The notes under the pieces: generated by a model | Database searches by the model: none | What the model saw: only the letters and a program-made list of their open reading frames with translations | Told to the model about the DNA's origin: nothing | Position numbers and translations under genes: made by a program | Assembly: GCA_021784595.1 (NCBI GenBank) | Contig: JAJYHT010000072.1 | Span: forward strand, 38,829 to 102,828 | Origin: Bacillota bacterium | Lineage (GTDB): Bacteria > Bacillota > Sulfobacillia > Sulfobacillales > Sulfobacillaceae | Length of the DNA: 64,000 nucleotides | Reading direction: 5' to 3' | Shown here: piece by piece, positions 48,155 to 57,845 of the stretch | Numbering within the stretch: the stretch's first letter is position 1 | Layout of the letters: every line of letters starts with the position of its first letter

Positions 48155-48268
48155 ATGAAGGTCCGTGCATCGGTCAAACCGATTTGCGAAAAGTGTAAAG
48201 TGATAAAACGCCATGGCCGCGTCATGGTGATATGTGAAAATCCCAAGCACAAACAGGCGCAGGGATAA
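48155..48268 (+). CDS. rpmJ: Ribosomal protein L36 (zinc form)
   Basis: 37 residues: [20 protein letters not shown] followed by [21 protein letters not shown] plus C...H forms the zinc knuckle. GGGGGG before the ATG. Confidence 0.96.
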   Translation: MKVRASVKPICEKCKVIKRHGRVMVICENPKHKQAQG

Positions 48269-48285
48269 GGACAGGAGGCTCGTTG

Positions 48286-48657
48286 ATGGCACGTATTGCA
48301 GGGATTGACTTACCGCGGGACAAGCGGATTGAAGCGGCTTTACCATACATCTATGGCATAGGGTGGCCTGCTTCGCAAAAAATTCTGCTTGTGGCCCAGA
48401 TTGATCCGGACACGCGGGTTAGGGATTTGACCGAAGAAGAAGTGGTGCGGATTCGGGAGGTTGTGGACCGCGAGTATCGTGTGGAAGGCGATTTGCGGCG
48501 GGAAGTGCAGATGAATATCAAGCGGTTGATTGATATTGGCAGTTATCGGGGGCTGCGCCACCGACGTGGGATGCCAGTGCGCGGGCAGCGAACCAAGACG
48601 AATGCGCGAACGCGCAAGGGTCCAAGACGCACCGTCGGTGCCAAGCGAAAGAAGTAA
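48286..48657 (+). CDS. rpsM: Ribosomal protein S13
   Basis: 123 residues. [20 protein letters not shown] and [23 protein letters not shown] 48286 is preferred over TTG 48283; AGGAGG upstream. Confidence 0.97.
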   Translation: MARIAGIDLPRDKRIEAALPYIYGIGWPASQKILLVAQIDPDTRVRDLTEEEVVRIREVVDREYRVEGDLRREVQMNIKRLIDIGSYRGLRHRRGMPVRGQRTKTNARTRKGPRRTVGAKRKK

Positions 48658-48682
48658 ACCTTAGGGAGGGATTCTAGGAATT

Positions 48683-49075
48683 ATGCCAACACGTCGCGTC
48701 ACACGCACAAAACGCCGTGACCGCCGTCATGTGGATCATGGAACGGCGCACATTCGATCAACGTTTAACAACACCATTGTGACCATCACGGATCCGCAGG
48801 GGAACACCTTGTCGTGGGCCTCCGCGGGACAGTCGGGTTTCAAGGGATCGCGTAAAAGCACCCCTTTTGCAGCGCAAATGGCCGCCGAGACGGCAGCCAA
48901 AGGCGCAATGGAATATGGGGTCAAGGAAGTGGAAGTGCTGGTCAAGGGACCCGGGTCGGGTCGCGAAGCCGCTATTCGTTCTTTGCAAGCAGCCGGGTTG
49001 GAGGTTAGCATGATAAAAGATGTGACTCCGATTCCGCATAATGGATGTCGTCCGCCTAAGCGGCGGCGAGTATAA
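48683..49075 (+). CDS. rpsK: Ribosomal protein S11
   Basis: 130 residues. [20 protein letters not shown] and [18 protein letters not shown]. 30S platform protein. Confidence 0.98.
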   Translation: MPTRRVTRTKRRDRRHVDHGTAHIRSTFNNTIVTITDPQGNTLSWASAGQSGFKGSRKSTPFAAQMAAETAAKGAMEYGVKEVEVLVKGPGSGREAAIRSLQAAGLEVSMIKDVTPIPHNGCRPPKRRRV

Positions 49076-49099
49076 CACAGAAAGGAAGGAGGCGCACAA

Positions 49100-49723
49100 A
49101 TGGCACGTTACACAGGGCCTGTATGCCGACTATGTCGGCGAGAGGGCGTAAAGTTATACCTTAAGGGAGAGAAGTGTTTTACGGACAAATGTCCGGTGTC
49201 GCGGCGAGCGTATCCGCCGGGTCAGCACGGTCAAGGGCGCCGTAAACTTTCTGAGTACGGAGTGCAGTTGCGGGAGAAACAGAAGGCCCGCCGTACCTAT
49301 GGTATCATGGAGGGTCAGTTTGCACGGTACTTTGGAAAGGCCTCAAAGAAGAAGGGCGTCACTGGACAGCTTTTGCTTGAACTTTTGGAGCGACGTTTGG
49401 ACAACGTCGTGTATCGCATGGGACTGGCTTCTTCGCGGGCCGAGGCGCGCCAATTGGTTCGCCATGGCCACTTCCAGGTCAACGGGCGAAGAGTCGATAT
49501 TCCGTCATTTTCGGTTAAACCAGGCGATGTCGTTGAGGTCCGAGAAAGTAGCCGTAAAAAGACCCGATTTAAGGAAATGGCACAGAGTGCATCGCGGGGA
49601 ATTCCGGGATGGTTGGAAGTGGATGCCGAAGCTTTGCGCGGCACCATGGTCAGATTGCCCAGTCGGGAAGAAATTGATGCGCCGGTACAAGAGCAGCTTA
49701 TTGTTGAATACTACTCGCGTTAA
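49100..49723 (+). CDS. rpsD: Ribosomal protein S4 (zinc form)
   Basis: 207 residues. The N-terminus has CRLCRREG...CFTDKC, a zinc site, and the S4 RNA-binding domain has [20 protein letters not shown]. Its mRNA-regulating role is known in other bacteria. Confidence 0.98.
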   Translation: MARYTGPVCRLCRREGVKLYLKGEKCFTDKCPVSRRAYPPGQHGQGRRKLSEYGVQLREKQKARRTYGIMEGQFARYFGKASKKKGVTGQLLLELLERRLDNVVYRMGLASSRAEARQLVRHGHFQVNGRRVDIPSFSVKPGDVVEVRESSRKKTRFKEMAQSASRGIPGWLEVDAEALRGTMVRLPSREEIDAPVQEQLIVEYYSR

Positions 49724-49756
49724 TCGGCTGCAGTTGGCATGTGAAAGGGGGCGAAG

Positions 49757-49771
49757 GCCTGCATTGCAGGC
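49757..49771 (+). promoter_or_regulatory. Hairpin between ribosome site and rpoA start
   Basis: GCCTGC, loop ATT, GCAGGC, lying between the purine-rich GAAAGGGGGCGAAGG (49743-49757) and the rpoA ATG at 49779. No other Shine-Dalgarno is nearer, and an in-frame TGA directly precedes the ATG. The hairpin may bring the ribosome site to working distance or regulate translation. Confidence 0.5.
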
Positions 49772-49778
49772 TGAGTGA

Positions 49779-50726
49779 ATGACCGAAATTGAGAAACCGG
49801 AAATTCGTCGAGTGGATGAAGGGAAAGAACCCAATTACGGGCAATTTGTGGTGGAACCGTTAGACCGCGGCTATGGCATTACCTTGGGGAACTCGTTACG
49901 CCGCATACTGTTGTCGTCATTGCCGGGTACGGCCGTGACCTCGGTGCGAATTGAAGGCGTTCTTCATGAATTTTCGGTCATCCCCGGGGTTGTCGAGGAC
50001 ACTGCGGACATCATTTTGAACCTTAAGCGCCTGGCATTGAAACTATGGGCAGACGAGCCCCATACGATCCGCATTGACAAGACAGGCCCCGCAGAAGTGA
50101 CGGCAGCCGATGTGTTGGCCGATGCCGATGTTGATGTGTTGGACCCTTCGCAGCACATCGCCCAGGTCGATGAGGGTGGACGACTGGCGATGGATATCAC
50201 CGTAGCTAGGGGACGGGGATATGTGGCGGCGGACAAAAATAAGCATCCGGATCAAGCTATTGGGGTCATTCCCGTGGATTCCATCTTCAGTCCCGTTCAA
50301 AAGGTGAACTGGCGTGTTGAAGATACCCGGGTAGGTCATATCACAGATTATGACCGGCTGATGGTGGAGGTCTGGACCGATGGGTCGCTGATGCCGGAAG
50401 AAGCGGTATCGATGGGTGCTAAGATTTTATCTGATCACCTTCGTTTGTTTATTGAGCTAACTGATGGCGTGGAAGGAGTGCAAATTGGCGTAGAACGCGA
50501 CGAGGACAAACGCGATCGACTGTTGGAAATGCCAATTGAAGAATTAGACCTTTCGGTTAGATCGTTCAATTGCTTAAAACGGGCGGGCATCAACACAGTA
50601 GGGGAACTTACATCCAAAACTGATGAAGATATGATGAAGGTCCGAAATTTAGGCAAGAAGTCGTTGGAGGAAGTTAAAGAGAAATTAGTGACGCTAGGTC
50701 TAGGATTAAGACCGTCCGAGGAGTAA
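49779..50726 (+). CDS. rpoA: RNA polymerase alpha subunit
   Basis: 315 residues. The N-terminal assembly domain has [20 protein letters not shown] and [13 protein letters not shown]. The C-terminal DNA- and activator-binding domain has [20 protein letters not shown] and [17 protein letters not shown]. The start codon is forced by the in-frame stop immediately upstream. Confidence 0.98.
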   Translation: MTEIEKPEIRRVDEGKEPNYGQFVVEPLDRGYGITLGNSLRRILLSSLPGTAVTSVRIEGVLHEFSVIPGVVEDTADIILNLKRLALKLWADEPHTIRIDKTGPAEVTAADVLADADVDVLDPSQHIAQVDEGGRLAMDITVARGRGYVAADKNKHPDQAIGVIPVDSIFSPVQKVNWRVEDTRVGHITDYDRLMVEVWTDGSLMPEEAVSMGAKILSDHLRLFIELTDGVEGVQIGVERDEDKRDRLLEMPIEELDLSVRSFNCLKRAGINTVGELTSKTDEDMMKVRNLGKKSLEEVKEKLVTLGLGLRPSEE

Positions 50727-50793
50727 AACAACGTTGGAAGTGTACTACTGCGGATATAGCGGACCAGTATTTTTTAAGGGAGTGTAGCAAACT

Positions 50794-51138
50794 ATGCCAG
50801 GAATGCATCGCACACTGGGTCGGCTAGGTGGCCATCGGCGGTCCATGTTGCGAAACCTAGTGACCTCGACATTGCGCGAAGAACGGATTGTGACGACGGT
50901 GACCCGCGCTAAGGAAGTCAACCGGGTCGTCGAGCATATGATTTCTCTCGGCAAACGCGGCGACTTGTCGGCTCGTCGTCAAGCTTTGGCCTATATCTGG
51001 GACGAAGATGTGGTGACAAAACTGTTCACTAACATTGCGCCTCGCTATACCGATCGCACCGGAGGCTATACACGCATTATGCGCACCGGTTATCGTCGTG
51101 GGGATTCGGCTCCCATGGCCATACTCGAATTGGTGTAA
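50794..51138 (+). CDS. rplQ: Ribosomal protein L17
   Basis: 114 residues. [20 protein letters not shown] and [20 protein letters not shown]. Last ribosomal gene of the cluster; abuts ecfA. Confidence 0.97.
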   Translation: MPGMHRTLGRLGGHRRSMLRNLVTSTLREERIVTTVTRAKEVNRVVEHMISLGKRGDLSARRQALAYIWDEDVVTKLFTNIAPRYTDRTGGYTRIMRTGYRRGDSAPMAILELV

Positions 51139-51909
51139 GTGGCCGCGATAATTTTGGAACGGGTCACGGTCCAGTACCCATCGCGGGCCCGTCCGGCACT
51201 CGGCCCCTTGGATTTGACGATCCAGGAGGGCGAGTGTCTTTTTGTTACTGGCGCGAATGGGTCAGGCAAGACGACGCTGGCGCGGCTCTTAGCGGGTGTT
51301 GTGCATCCGAGCGAGGGCACAGTAAGGCTGAACGATGGCCGCGAACAGTCTCAGTGGCCACAAGGTTTTGTGGGTTGGGTGCAACAAAACCCCCAGCAGC
51401 AAATTATTGGGACAACGGTGGCCGAAGATGTGGCGCTATCGCCCTTATGGCTCTGCGCCACTGCTGCTGAAGCGGCTGAGCGGTTGCAGCAGGCGCTGGA
51501 TGAGTTTAACCTAAGATCATGGGCCAACTACCCGCCACACGCCCTGTCAGGGGGATGGCAGCACATAGCGGCCTTGGCCGCGGTGCACGCCCAAGCGCCG
51601 GGCTTGGTGATTTTGGATGAACCGGAGGCCATGCTGGACAGACAGGGATTGGCACAGGTGAAGTCGTGGATCGACCACATGCGCGAAAATCGGCGGACGC
51701 TGATGATTATGGGTCATAATAGACAATGGACGAGCCTCGCGGATCGTGTCCTGGAACTTGAGGGCGGAACCATAAAAGAGTTGTCGTCGGTGGGCCAAGC
51801 GGATGATGACAGTTGGCGCCAGTTTTTGGAACCGTGGTGGGGTGGGAAGAACATTCCGTCAGTGAACGAGGTGATCGATTGGCTGTGGCATGGACTATCG
51901 CTCCCTTAA
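51139..51909 (+). CDS. ecfA1: ECF transporter ATPase, first copy
   Basis: 256 residues, GTG start directly after rplQ. Walker A GANGSGKTTLA, Q-loop VQQNPQQQIIG (typical of EcfA), Walker B/D-loop LVILDEPEAMLD and H-loop MGHNRQW. The ABC signature reads LSGGWQ instead of LSGGQ. It energises, with EcfA2 and EcfT, uptake of vitamins or metals by exchangeable S-components encoded elsewhere. Position after rplQ is the standard Firmicute arrangement. Confidence 0.9.
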   Translation: MAAIILERVTVQYPSRARPALGPLDLTIQEGECLFVTGANGSGKTTLARLLAGVVHPSEGTVRLNDGREQSQWPQGFVGWVQQNPQQQIIGTTVAEDVALSPLWLCATAAEAAERLQQALDEFNLRSWANYPPHALSGGWQHIAALAAVHAQAPGLVILDEPEAMLDRQGLAQVKSWIDHMRENRRTLMIMGHNRQWTSLADRVLELEGGTIKELSSVGQADDDSWRQFLEPWWGGKNIPSVNEVIDWLWHGLSLP

Positions 51910-52649
51910 AAATCCCGTATAAAGGCTGGGAAATTCCCGTGTTTGAGCTGCCCAGTCGTGGCGTTTGGGCAGTGGTTGGACCTAATGGTGCCGGTAAAAG
52001 TCAATTCTTTCATCAATTAATCAGCTGGTCATTGCATACGCATCTGGCTCGCATAGGACTGGCTGCTCAGAATCCATTGACACAACTCACCGAGTCCACC
52101 GTGTGGCAGCAAATGACGTGGCCGTTTCACCGGCGTCGCCAAAGACTTGCGGGGGAAATTGAGGAGCGCGCAAGTCAATTGTTAGGGGATTGGCACCTTA
52201 CCGAATATCGTGATCAGGCGCCATGGCAACTAAGCGGTGGTCAGCAACGGCGATTGGTTCTGGCCAGTATCGAATTGCTCGCCCCCGAGGTGTACCTGCT
52301 TGATGAGCCGCTGGAGGGACTCGACGGGTTGCATCGAGCAGTGTTGGAGCAAAAGATCAGTCAATGGGCTAACGAATCGAGTGTCTTGGTATCCAGCCAT
52401 GCATGGAATTGGTTGTTGGGCATCACGGAATCCGGTTGGTGGTGTGAGGATGGTTTGGCGGCGGGAAACATGGGCGCGTTGTGGTACCACCATGGGAATG
52501 TTCCGGGAAACCGCTTGGAAACTTTGTGGCGGCGGTTGCTAGATGCCCAGGTGCCGGTTGACCCGCGCGCCTGGATCGATCCGCAGTGGGCTCGTGGCGA
52601 GGTGAAGCGATTGTGGAGCGGATATTTGCCGGCCGAGTGCACCCCTTAA
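51879..52649 (+). CDS. ecfA2: ECF transporter ATPase, second copy
   Basis: About 256 residues. Walker A GPNGAGKSQF, Q-loop AAQNPLTQL, signature LSGGQQRRLVLA, Walker B LLDEPLEGLD and H-loop SSHAWNW. The start is uncertain: I use TTG 51879 (GAGGTG five bases upstream); GTG 51885 is close. The upstream frame to 51813 lies within ecfA1. Overlaps both neighbours, so the three ecf genes are translationally coupled. Confidence 0.88.
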   Translation: MAVAWTIAPLKIPYKGWEIPVFELPSRGVWAVVGPNGAGKSQFFHQLISWSLHTHLARIGLAAQNPLTQLTESTVWQQMTWPFHRRRQRLAGEIEERASQLLGDWHLTEYRDQAPWQLSGGQQRRLVLASIELLAPEVYLLDEPLEGLDGLHRAVLEQKISQWANESSVLVSSHAWNWLLGITESGWWCEDGLAAGNMGALWYHHGNVPGNRLETLWRRLLDAQVPVDPRAWIDPQWARGEVKRLWSGYLPAECTP

Positions 52650-53308
52650 CCAGTCTCTGGTCGACGGTAGTAGGGGTCATCGCCATTTTTGCGGCGCCTC
52701 CCTGGTGGTTGGTGTTCTGGTCAGTGGCCATTGTGGCCATTTACTTAAGGTATGGCCAACGCAGAATGCGGGGCTTGCTAGGAGCGTTGCTGGCTGGCAG
52801 TGCGCTAGGTTTCCTACATGTCCTCAACCATAAACCAGGTGCCGCTTATGCATTTTTGGCGGTGACTTCGGGGGTGCGGTTTGGACTTGTAATCCTAGGG
52901 GTTGCCGTGCTATTGGGATCGGGGTCCTTAATGGCGATGTTGGCCGCTCTCGAACACGGTTTGAAACGCATTTTCGGGCGACGCGAGACCATAGGGTATG
53001 GAATACTGATGATGGTGTTAGCGCTCTTTTTCTTGCCGTATATGGTGCAAGACGTTCGGGTGGTTCGCCAAGACCAGGCCATGCGCCAGTATTTAGGGAA
53101 CACCCGTCAATGGAGGCCGTTGCACTTTCTACGCCCGATTTTGGTTCAAGGTCTTTTGGCCAGCGACAACATTGCCGAATCTTTATGGAGTCGGGGATGG
53201 CGTCCTGCCGGCATCCCTGCCACTACACGTGGACGATGGCTGGATTTGGTGGTTATTATAGGGTGGCTGATAATCATTGGCGTGGAGGTAGCCCGGTGGC
53301 CCAAATAA
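52613..53308 (+). CDS. ecfT: ECF transporter membrane scaffold EcfT
   Basis: About 231 residues, GTG 52613 with GAGGTG eight bases upstream. About six hydrophobic segments; coupling-type segments near RRMRGLLGAL and the C-terminal ESLWSRGWRPAGIP (the family has an A/S-R-G motif contacting the ATPases). It joins the two ATPases to the S-component. The end overlaps the truA start. Confidence 0.85.
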   Translation: MERIFAGRVHPLTSLWSTVVGVIAIFAAPPWWLVFWSVAIVAIYLRYGQRRMRGLLGALLAGSALGFLHVLNHKPGAAYAFLAVTSGVRFGLVILGVAVLLGSGSLMAMLAALEHGLKRIFGRRETIGYGILMMVLALFFLPYMVQDVRVVRQDQAMRQYLGNTRQWRPLHFLRPILVQGLLASDNIAESLWSRGWRPAGIPATTRGRWLDLVVIIGWLIIIGVEVARWPK

Positions 53309-54072
53309 TGTTGCGAATATCCTATGATGGCACCGATTATCATGGGTTTCAATCGCAAGCTCATGGTGTTACTATACAGTCCACACTGGAATCAGCGATG
53401 AGTACGCTGTTGGGGCCCGGACGCTTGGTCGGCGCGAGCCGAACGGATAGCGGAGTGCATGCAGAGGACCAGATTGTGGCATGGGACGGACCCTGTCCGC
53501 TCCCGTTGGCCCGATTAGGCGATGTACTGAATCGTCGGCTGCCAGTCTCCATTCGTGTCATGGCGGTGGGATTAGTGCCGGATGGGTGGGACCCTCGCCG
53601 TGCCGCGTCTGCGAAATTTTACCGGTATCAAATTTGGCGGGGGCCGGTGCCGGGCTCTTTTGCGCGCATGGTTCATCGGGTGGATTACCCTTTGTCGTGG
53701 TGCCTGCTGCAACAGACTGCAGCCTGGTTTGAAGGGGTGCATGACTTTAGATCATTTCGCTCGTCAGGGTCTTCTGCGCGCACCACAACCAGGAATGTGT
53801 ATACTAGCCGTTGGGAAATGGCGCAAGCGGGGAGTCTTTGGATCTATCGGGTCGGTGCCAATGGATTTTTGTACCATATGGTCCGACTTATGGTGGGAGC
53901 CATGTTGGAGGCCGCAAAAAAAGGGCGCACTGACCGTATTAGAGCAGCGCTTGAAAATCCGGGCGCTTTCACTCAGATTACCACTATAGCCCCCGCAGGA
54001 GGCTTGGTGCTCGAGCGCATTGAATGGCAAGGTCGAGATTGTTTTGTTCCCGAAGGTACTTACGAGTTGTAA
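53296..54072 (+). CDS. truA: tRNA pseudouridine(38-40) synthase TruA
   Basis: About 258 residues. MLRISYDGTDYHGFQSQAHG, catalytic Asp in GASRTDSGVHAEDQ, and the C-terminal NGFLYHMVRLMVGAML. Isomerises uridines in the anticodon arm. GTG 53296 follows GGAGGT by seven bases inside the ecfT 3' end. Usual partner of ecfAAT. Confidence 0.95.
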   Translation: MAQIMLRISYDGTDYHGFQSQAHGVTIQSTLESAMSTLLGPGRLVGASRTDSGVHAEDQIVAWDGPCPLPLARLGDVLNRRLPVSIRVMAVGLVPDGWDPRRAASAKFYRYQIWRGPVPGSFARMVHRVDYPLSWCLLQQTAAWFEGVHDFRSFRSSGSSARTTTRNVYTSRWEMAQAGSLWIYRVGANGFLYHMVRLMVGAMLEAAKKGRTDRIRAALENPGAFTQITTIAPAGGLVLERIEWQGRDCFVPEGTYEL

Positions 54073-54091
54073 CGCGCAGCATGATTAGACT

Positions 54092-54106
54092 TGGGGCCGC
54101 GCCCCA
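54092..54106 (+). terminator. Hairpin at the end of the supercluster
   Basis: TGGGGC, loop CGC, GCCCCA, 20 bases after truA. No T-run follows, so termination would be weak or Rho-assisted. Confidence 0.4.
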
Positions 54107-54172
54107 CATAAGGTTGGTTCTGAACCTACAGAAAAAAGGGACGGGAAAAGGTTTTTTTAGGGAGGCCTAGCG

Positions 54173-55084
54173 ATGTTTCGGGAAGTAGTACTGGGATTGG
54201 GTAATAACAGTGTAGTTTCTGGAGTGGTGAAAAGGTATGGGATGCAGATGGGAGCAGCGCGATTTGTGGCAGGAGCTTCCTTGGAATCTGCGATTCAAGT
54301 AACCCGAGACCTTAATCGGCGTGGCATTGCGGTGACCTTGGACCATTTGGGAGAAGCGGTGAAGGATGAAGGAGAAGCGCTCGCCGCCAAAGACAGTTAT
54401 TTGACGATACTACAAGAAATTCAAACAAGTGCCGTTAATGCCAACGTGTCATTGAAGCTGACGATGATGGGCTTGGCGCTGTCGATGGACTTAGCTCGGG
54501 CAAACCTTATGGCAGTAGTGAAACAAGCCAGTGACTTTAATAATTTTGTGAGAATCGACATGGAGGACAGCCCCTATACCGCCATTACCATCGGGTTGTT
54601 TGAGGAAGTGTGGCGAGCTTTTCCTGGCCATGTGGGTCTAGTATTGCAGGCTTATTTATATCGAACCCAGGAAGACCTAAGTCGGCTCTCAGTGCCACCT
54701 AAAAACTTCCGCATTGTCAAGGGCGCGTACCGAGAACCAGTGGCCGTCGCTTTTCCCTCCAAACCCGATGTAGACGACAACTATGTGGCGTTAGTGCGTC
54801 AGTCTTTGGAGTTGGGCAATGTGACGGCCATTGCAACGCACGACGAAATGATCATAGGACGGGTTTTAAAATATCTTCGCCAGAATAACATCCCAAAGGA
54901 ACAGTTTGAATTTCAAATGCTCTATGGGGTTAAATTGGCGGTTTTGGAGCAGTTGGCCAAGGAGGGATATCGCACCCGGGTGTATGTGCCTTACGGCCAG
55001 GATTGGTACGCTTACTATGTGCGTCGCATAGCAGAAAGACCGTCCAACTTGCTGTTTTTCGCCCGTGCCTTGATCGACCGTTAG
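54173..55084 (+). CDS. Proline dehydrogenase
   Basis: 303 residues, ATG with GGGAGG. FAD-dependent PRODH barrel: LDHLGEAVKDEGEA, SLKLTMMGLALS, IDMEDSPYT, FRIVKGAYREP and the C-terminal YVPYGQDWYAYYVRRIAERP, where the substrate-binding Tyr and Arg pair lie. Oxidises proline to pyrroline-5-carboxylate and feeds electrons to quinone. This is the short monofunctional form; no P5C dehydrogenase is adjacent. Confidence 0.93.
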   Translation: MFREVVLGLGNNSVVSGVVKRYGMQMGAARFVAGASLESAIQVTRDLNRRGIAVTLDHLGEAVKDEGEALAAKDSYLTILQEIQTSAVNANVSLKLTMMGLALSMDLARANLMAVVKQASDFNNFVRIDMEDSPYTAITIGLFEEVWRAFPGHVGLVLQAYLYRTQEDLSRLSVPPKNFRIVKGAYREPVAVAFPSKPDVDDNYVALVRQSLELGNVTAIATHDEMIIGRVLKYLRQNNIPKEQFEFQMLYGVKLAVLEQLAKEGYRTRVYVPYGQDWYAYYVRRIAERPSNLLFFARALIDR

Positions 55085-55199
55085 CATATACAAGACCGAT
55101 CGAAAAGCAACATGCCGGCAGGCGCCCCACAGCCACTGTTTTGTAGAGAACACGAATGATGGTGGGCGCGATCGATGGAACGAAAAAGCTGGGCGGCAA

Positions 55200-55749
55200 A
55201 ACGCGCTGTAGTCCTTTTTAGGGGCAAAGTGCGTGCGGGGGCTCCGCCAGTCGCGAGCACGGTAGATGACAGTCCCCTTCACGCGACGATTGCACGGCTG
55301 ACCGAGCAAGACGATGGGCCGCCCATGGCGCGGAGACTTTTTTGCATACTGCGGACCATCGTCTACCAGCACATCCACGCCATGCGATGTGCAGTAGCCA
55401 TACTTGTCCTCGGTCAAGGCCTGGTTGCGATAGGCCACTCCGTACTGTTCCAGTCTTGCGAGTGTTACCGCTTGGAAAGGGCGGGCGGCGATTATCGACA
55501 CCTGGTATTGGCCGTACCACGTGCACACACCGCCAGTGCCTCAGGCATCGGGCGCGGATGAATGTCGTGGCCGTGGCGCGCGTTCAACTCCCGGGACTGG
55601 TCCTCTCTCCAACCGTAAATTCGCCATAGCTGACAAAAATCATCGACATCCGCCACCGTTTCGGCCTGTCTCGAGACATGGTTGTATACGAGCAAATACG
55701 CAGTCGTTGTGTCCACCAGCGTATTGTCCAGGTCTATGCCCATATGCAT
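55200..55749 (-). pseudogene. HAD-type 5'-nucleotidase (YqfW-like), frameshifted
   Basis: The N-terminal frame from ATG 55749 has the HAD motif I (MGIDLDNTLVD) and runs to PEALAV near 55522. It then leaves frame and stops. The neighbouring frame continues in register with family features: YQVSIIAARPFQAVTLARLE (motif II region), NQALTEDKYGYCTSHGVDVL (Lys) and VDDGPQYAKK (motif III-IV DD). The break falls in a GTGTGTG tract, typical of slippage. The second frame runs on antisense to the proline dehydrogenase gene, so the original stop is unclear. Either a recent pseudogene, a sequencing error or a programmed shift. Confidence 0.6.
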
Positions 55750-55924
55750 GAAAGTCTTCTTGGCACTCTGCCTCTGTCATTAGTTTGATACTTTTGGGTA
55801 TCGGGGTTTAATGATCGGTCAAGAGATTTTGATTCTGAACCGAGCGGGAATGGTTCATGTGGATGGGAGCCATTTTTCGAGACAGGGCTAACGCCCCCAA
55901 TAATTCCAGTTCTTGGATGAATTT

Positions 55925-56398
55925 CTATATACGTCGCATGAATAGCGTCTCTGGGCTGCCCGGCTCCGATTCTGGACTCGGACCGATCGCCTCGAATCCA
56001 TGGCGACTATAGAGGTGAATCGCCGACGCATTATGGTCCCTGACGCTCAGAATCACGCGCGGTGCCTGTTGCTCGCGTGCCCATGCCATCACCGACTCGA
56101 CGAGCTGGTCACCCACACCGCGGCCCCGTGCGAAGGGGGCTACCCAGAGAGACAGGAGTTCCACATCATGGTCGCACCAACCGCCGCTGACCATGCCGGC
56201 TGGCTTTCCGTCTACATAGGCGGCACTATTGAATGCGACATCCGTGAGACGCTGGCGCCACCGTTCTTCGCGGTCGCCAGCGCCCTGCCAATCCGCCAGG
56301 ATAGAACCAAAGGCGGTGGGCGATTCCTCCAGTGCGGCCAAACGGAGTTCCCGCCATAACTGCCATTCATTCGGGGTCAGAACCCTCAGATGGATCAT
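55925..56398 (-). CDS. GNAT-family N-acetyltransferase
   Basis: About 157 residues. LRLAALEESPTAFGS at the N-terminus, LLSLWVAPFARGRGVGDQLV (acetyl-CoA loop RGRGVG) and NASAIHLYSRHGFEAIG are diagnostic. Start at ATG 56398 (MIHLRVLTPNEW) with TGAGGTG close upstream; the longer frame to 56479 adds a non-family region. Substrate unknown. Confidence 0.85.
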   Translation of the reverse strand: MIHLRVLTPNEWQLWRELRLAALEESPTAFGSILADWQGAGDREERWRQRLTDVAFNSAAYVDGKPAGMVSGGWCDHDVELLSLWVAPFARGRGVGDQLVESVMAWAREQQAPRVILSVRDHNASAIHLYSRHGFEAIGPSPESEPGSPETLFMRRI

Positions 56399-56496
56399 AC
56401 GGCACCTCATTTCATGTCGAAAGCAGCCGAGAGCGCTCGGCCGTTCCCGTTCGCGATGTGTGAAGCACGAAGGAGACAATGATGACTCACAGAAAA

Positions 56497-56634
56497 TTAT
56501 ACTAGTTCGTGAATCTTTAGTGCCCTAAGAGGGCCGCAGTTTCTTCGGGAAATTCTCCACAAAGTACGGCTAAGTCGCAAGGAGGATGGGCTGCATGCCG
56601 TTTCAGCCCAATCAAACAACACCAGTTGCTTCAT
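56497..56634 (-). CDS. Possible 45-residue peptide
   Basis: An ATG at 56634 preceded by TGAGGAG eight bases upstream opens MKQLVLFDWAETACSPSSLR and 25 more residues. A second overlapping frame ends CDLAVLCGEFPEETAALLGH, which looks more protein-like, so a frameshifted short gene is possible. No family recognised. Confidence 0.3.
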   Translation of the reverse strand: MKQLVLFDWAETACSPSSLRLSRTLWRISRRNCGPLRALKIHELV

Positions 56635-56682
56635 GTTCCGTTCTCCTCAATCGCTGTTGTATGCTTTAAAGCGGCCGCCCCC

Positions 56683-56799
56683 TTAGGACCCTGAACCTTC
56701 AGAATTCCGTACCCGCCGCCTTTCATCATCGGGATCGACGCCACCGGGTTCCCCGTGACCGCGACAGGGCGCGTAAACTTTCATCTTGGGTTGATCCAT
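56683..56799 (-). CDS. Small hypothetical protein (38 residues)
   Basis: MDQPKMKVYAPCRGHGEPGG followed by a charged Asp/Arg/Glu tail. GGAGGTG is four bases upstream of the ATG. Polar, without a membrane segment; one cysteine and two histidines could bind a metal only in an oligomer. It lies 80 bases downstream of the phosphoesterase gene on the same strand. Confidence 0.4.
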   Translation of the reverse strand: MDQPKMKVYAPCRGHGEPGGVDPDDERRRVRNSEGSGS

Positions 56800-56878
56800 T
56801 GACACCTCCGCCACGTGCCGCCGTACCATCTTGTTTAGTCGGAAATAACTGCGTTCAGACACTGCTGCTCTTGTTGGA

Positions 56879-57589
56879 TTACGGTCCTTCGTCGGGCGGA
56901 TGCAAAATGTGGTCGGCAAAATCATTTGCCCCAGGGCACCCCGATCGCCGAATCTGATCTGCAGCCGCATGGTAGTCATAGCTAGTTTCCTTTAATGCAG
57001 CATCAGGGCCTAGCAAGGCCCAACAGGCCCCTCGGGCTGCACTTGGGAGACCTACGCTGCCCACATTGATAATCCGAGTCTCGCCGACCATTCGGTCAAA
57101 CTGAATGTGCGTGTGACCACACGCAATGGTCTTTTGGCTGATACCTGCGAGCATCGGCCAAATTATCTCGTCGGGAGTCTCGCGCCGTATGGGGTCGGTG
57201 TCACTTCGAGGGGATCCGTGGACGAACAACACGTCGCCCATCCCTTCAACAGTCAAAGTGACCGACCTGGGGAGGCGATTGAGAAATTCCCGCTGTGCTG
57301 CTGATAACTGGGCTGCGCACCATTCATTAATCTCCGCTATCCATTCCGGGAGTCCTTGATCGGCCCCGTGCCTTTCGCCTACTTCGCGATCAGCATTGCC
57401 TTTCACAAAGTACACCGGCCCAGGAAGATTCATAAGGCGATCCATGGTGGCGGCTGGTTCTGGACCCCAGGCCAAGTCGCCACACACCACAATTGCATCG
57501 GCATTGCACTGGTCAATGTCAGCCAAGACCGCGTCGAGGGCGGGCAAATTGGCATGAATATCCGAAATTACCGCGACGCGCATAGCCAT
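56879..57589 (-). CDS. Calcineurin-like metallophosphoesterase
   Basis: 236 residues. Five metal-site motifs in order: ISDIHANLPAL, VVCGDLAWG, KGNADRE, VHGSPRSD and GHTHIQFD. The family resembles YfcE/MJ0936-type phosphodiesterases. AGGGGGATG precedes the ATG. Substrate unknown (nucleotide, phosphodiester or protein phosphate). Start at 57589 or 57583 (M-A-M). Confidence 0.88.
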   Translation of the reverse strand: MAMRVAVISDIHANLPALDAVLADIDQCNADAIVVCGDLAWGPEPAATMDRLMNLPGPVYFVKGNADREVGERHGADQGLPEWIAEINEWCAAQLSAAQREFLNRLPRSVTLTVEGMGDVLFVHGSPRSDTDPIRRETPDEIIWPMLAGISQKTIACGHTHIQFDRMVGETRIINVGSVGLPSAARGACWALLGPDAALKETSYDYHAAADQIRRSGCPGANDFADHILHPPDEGP

Positions 57590-57845
57590 TTATTCATCCC
57601 CCTGGGAGTTACCAACAATATCAGCAATAGCAGTGGCGCCACGAACGGCTAGGCGCTTTCGCGTTTCAAGTTCATGATACTCTATTGTCCAGGAATGCAT
57701 CGATCTTCTACCTGCCAATAATCTTTTGGTTTCGCATCTCCCAGTCGATACCGAACGACGTCAATCAGCTATTAATAGAGTTCCAATGAAATATTGTTCT
57801 AATATTAAATGACCTTGTAAGAGATCTGGGGTAAGGAGAATGGTC

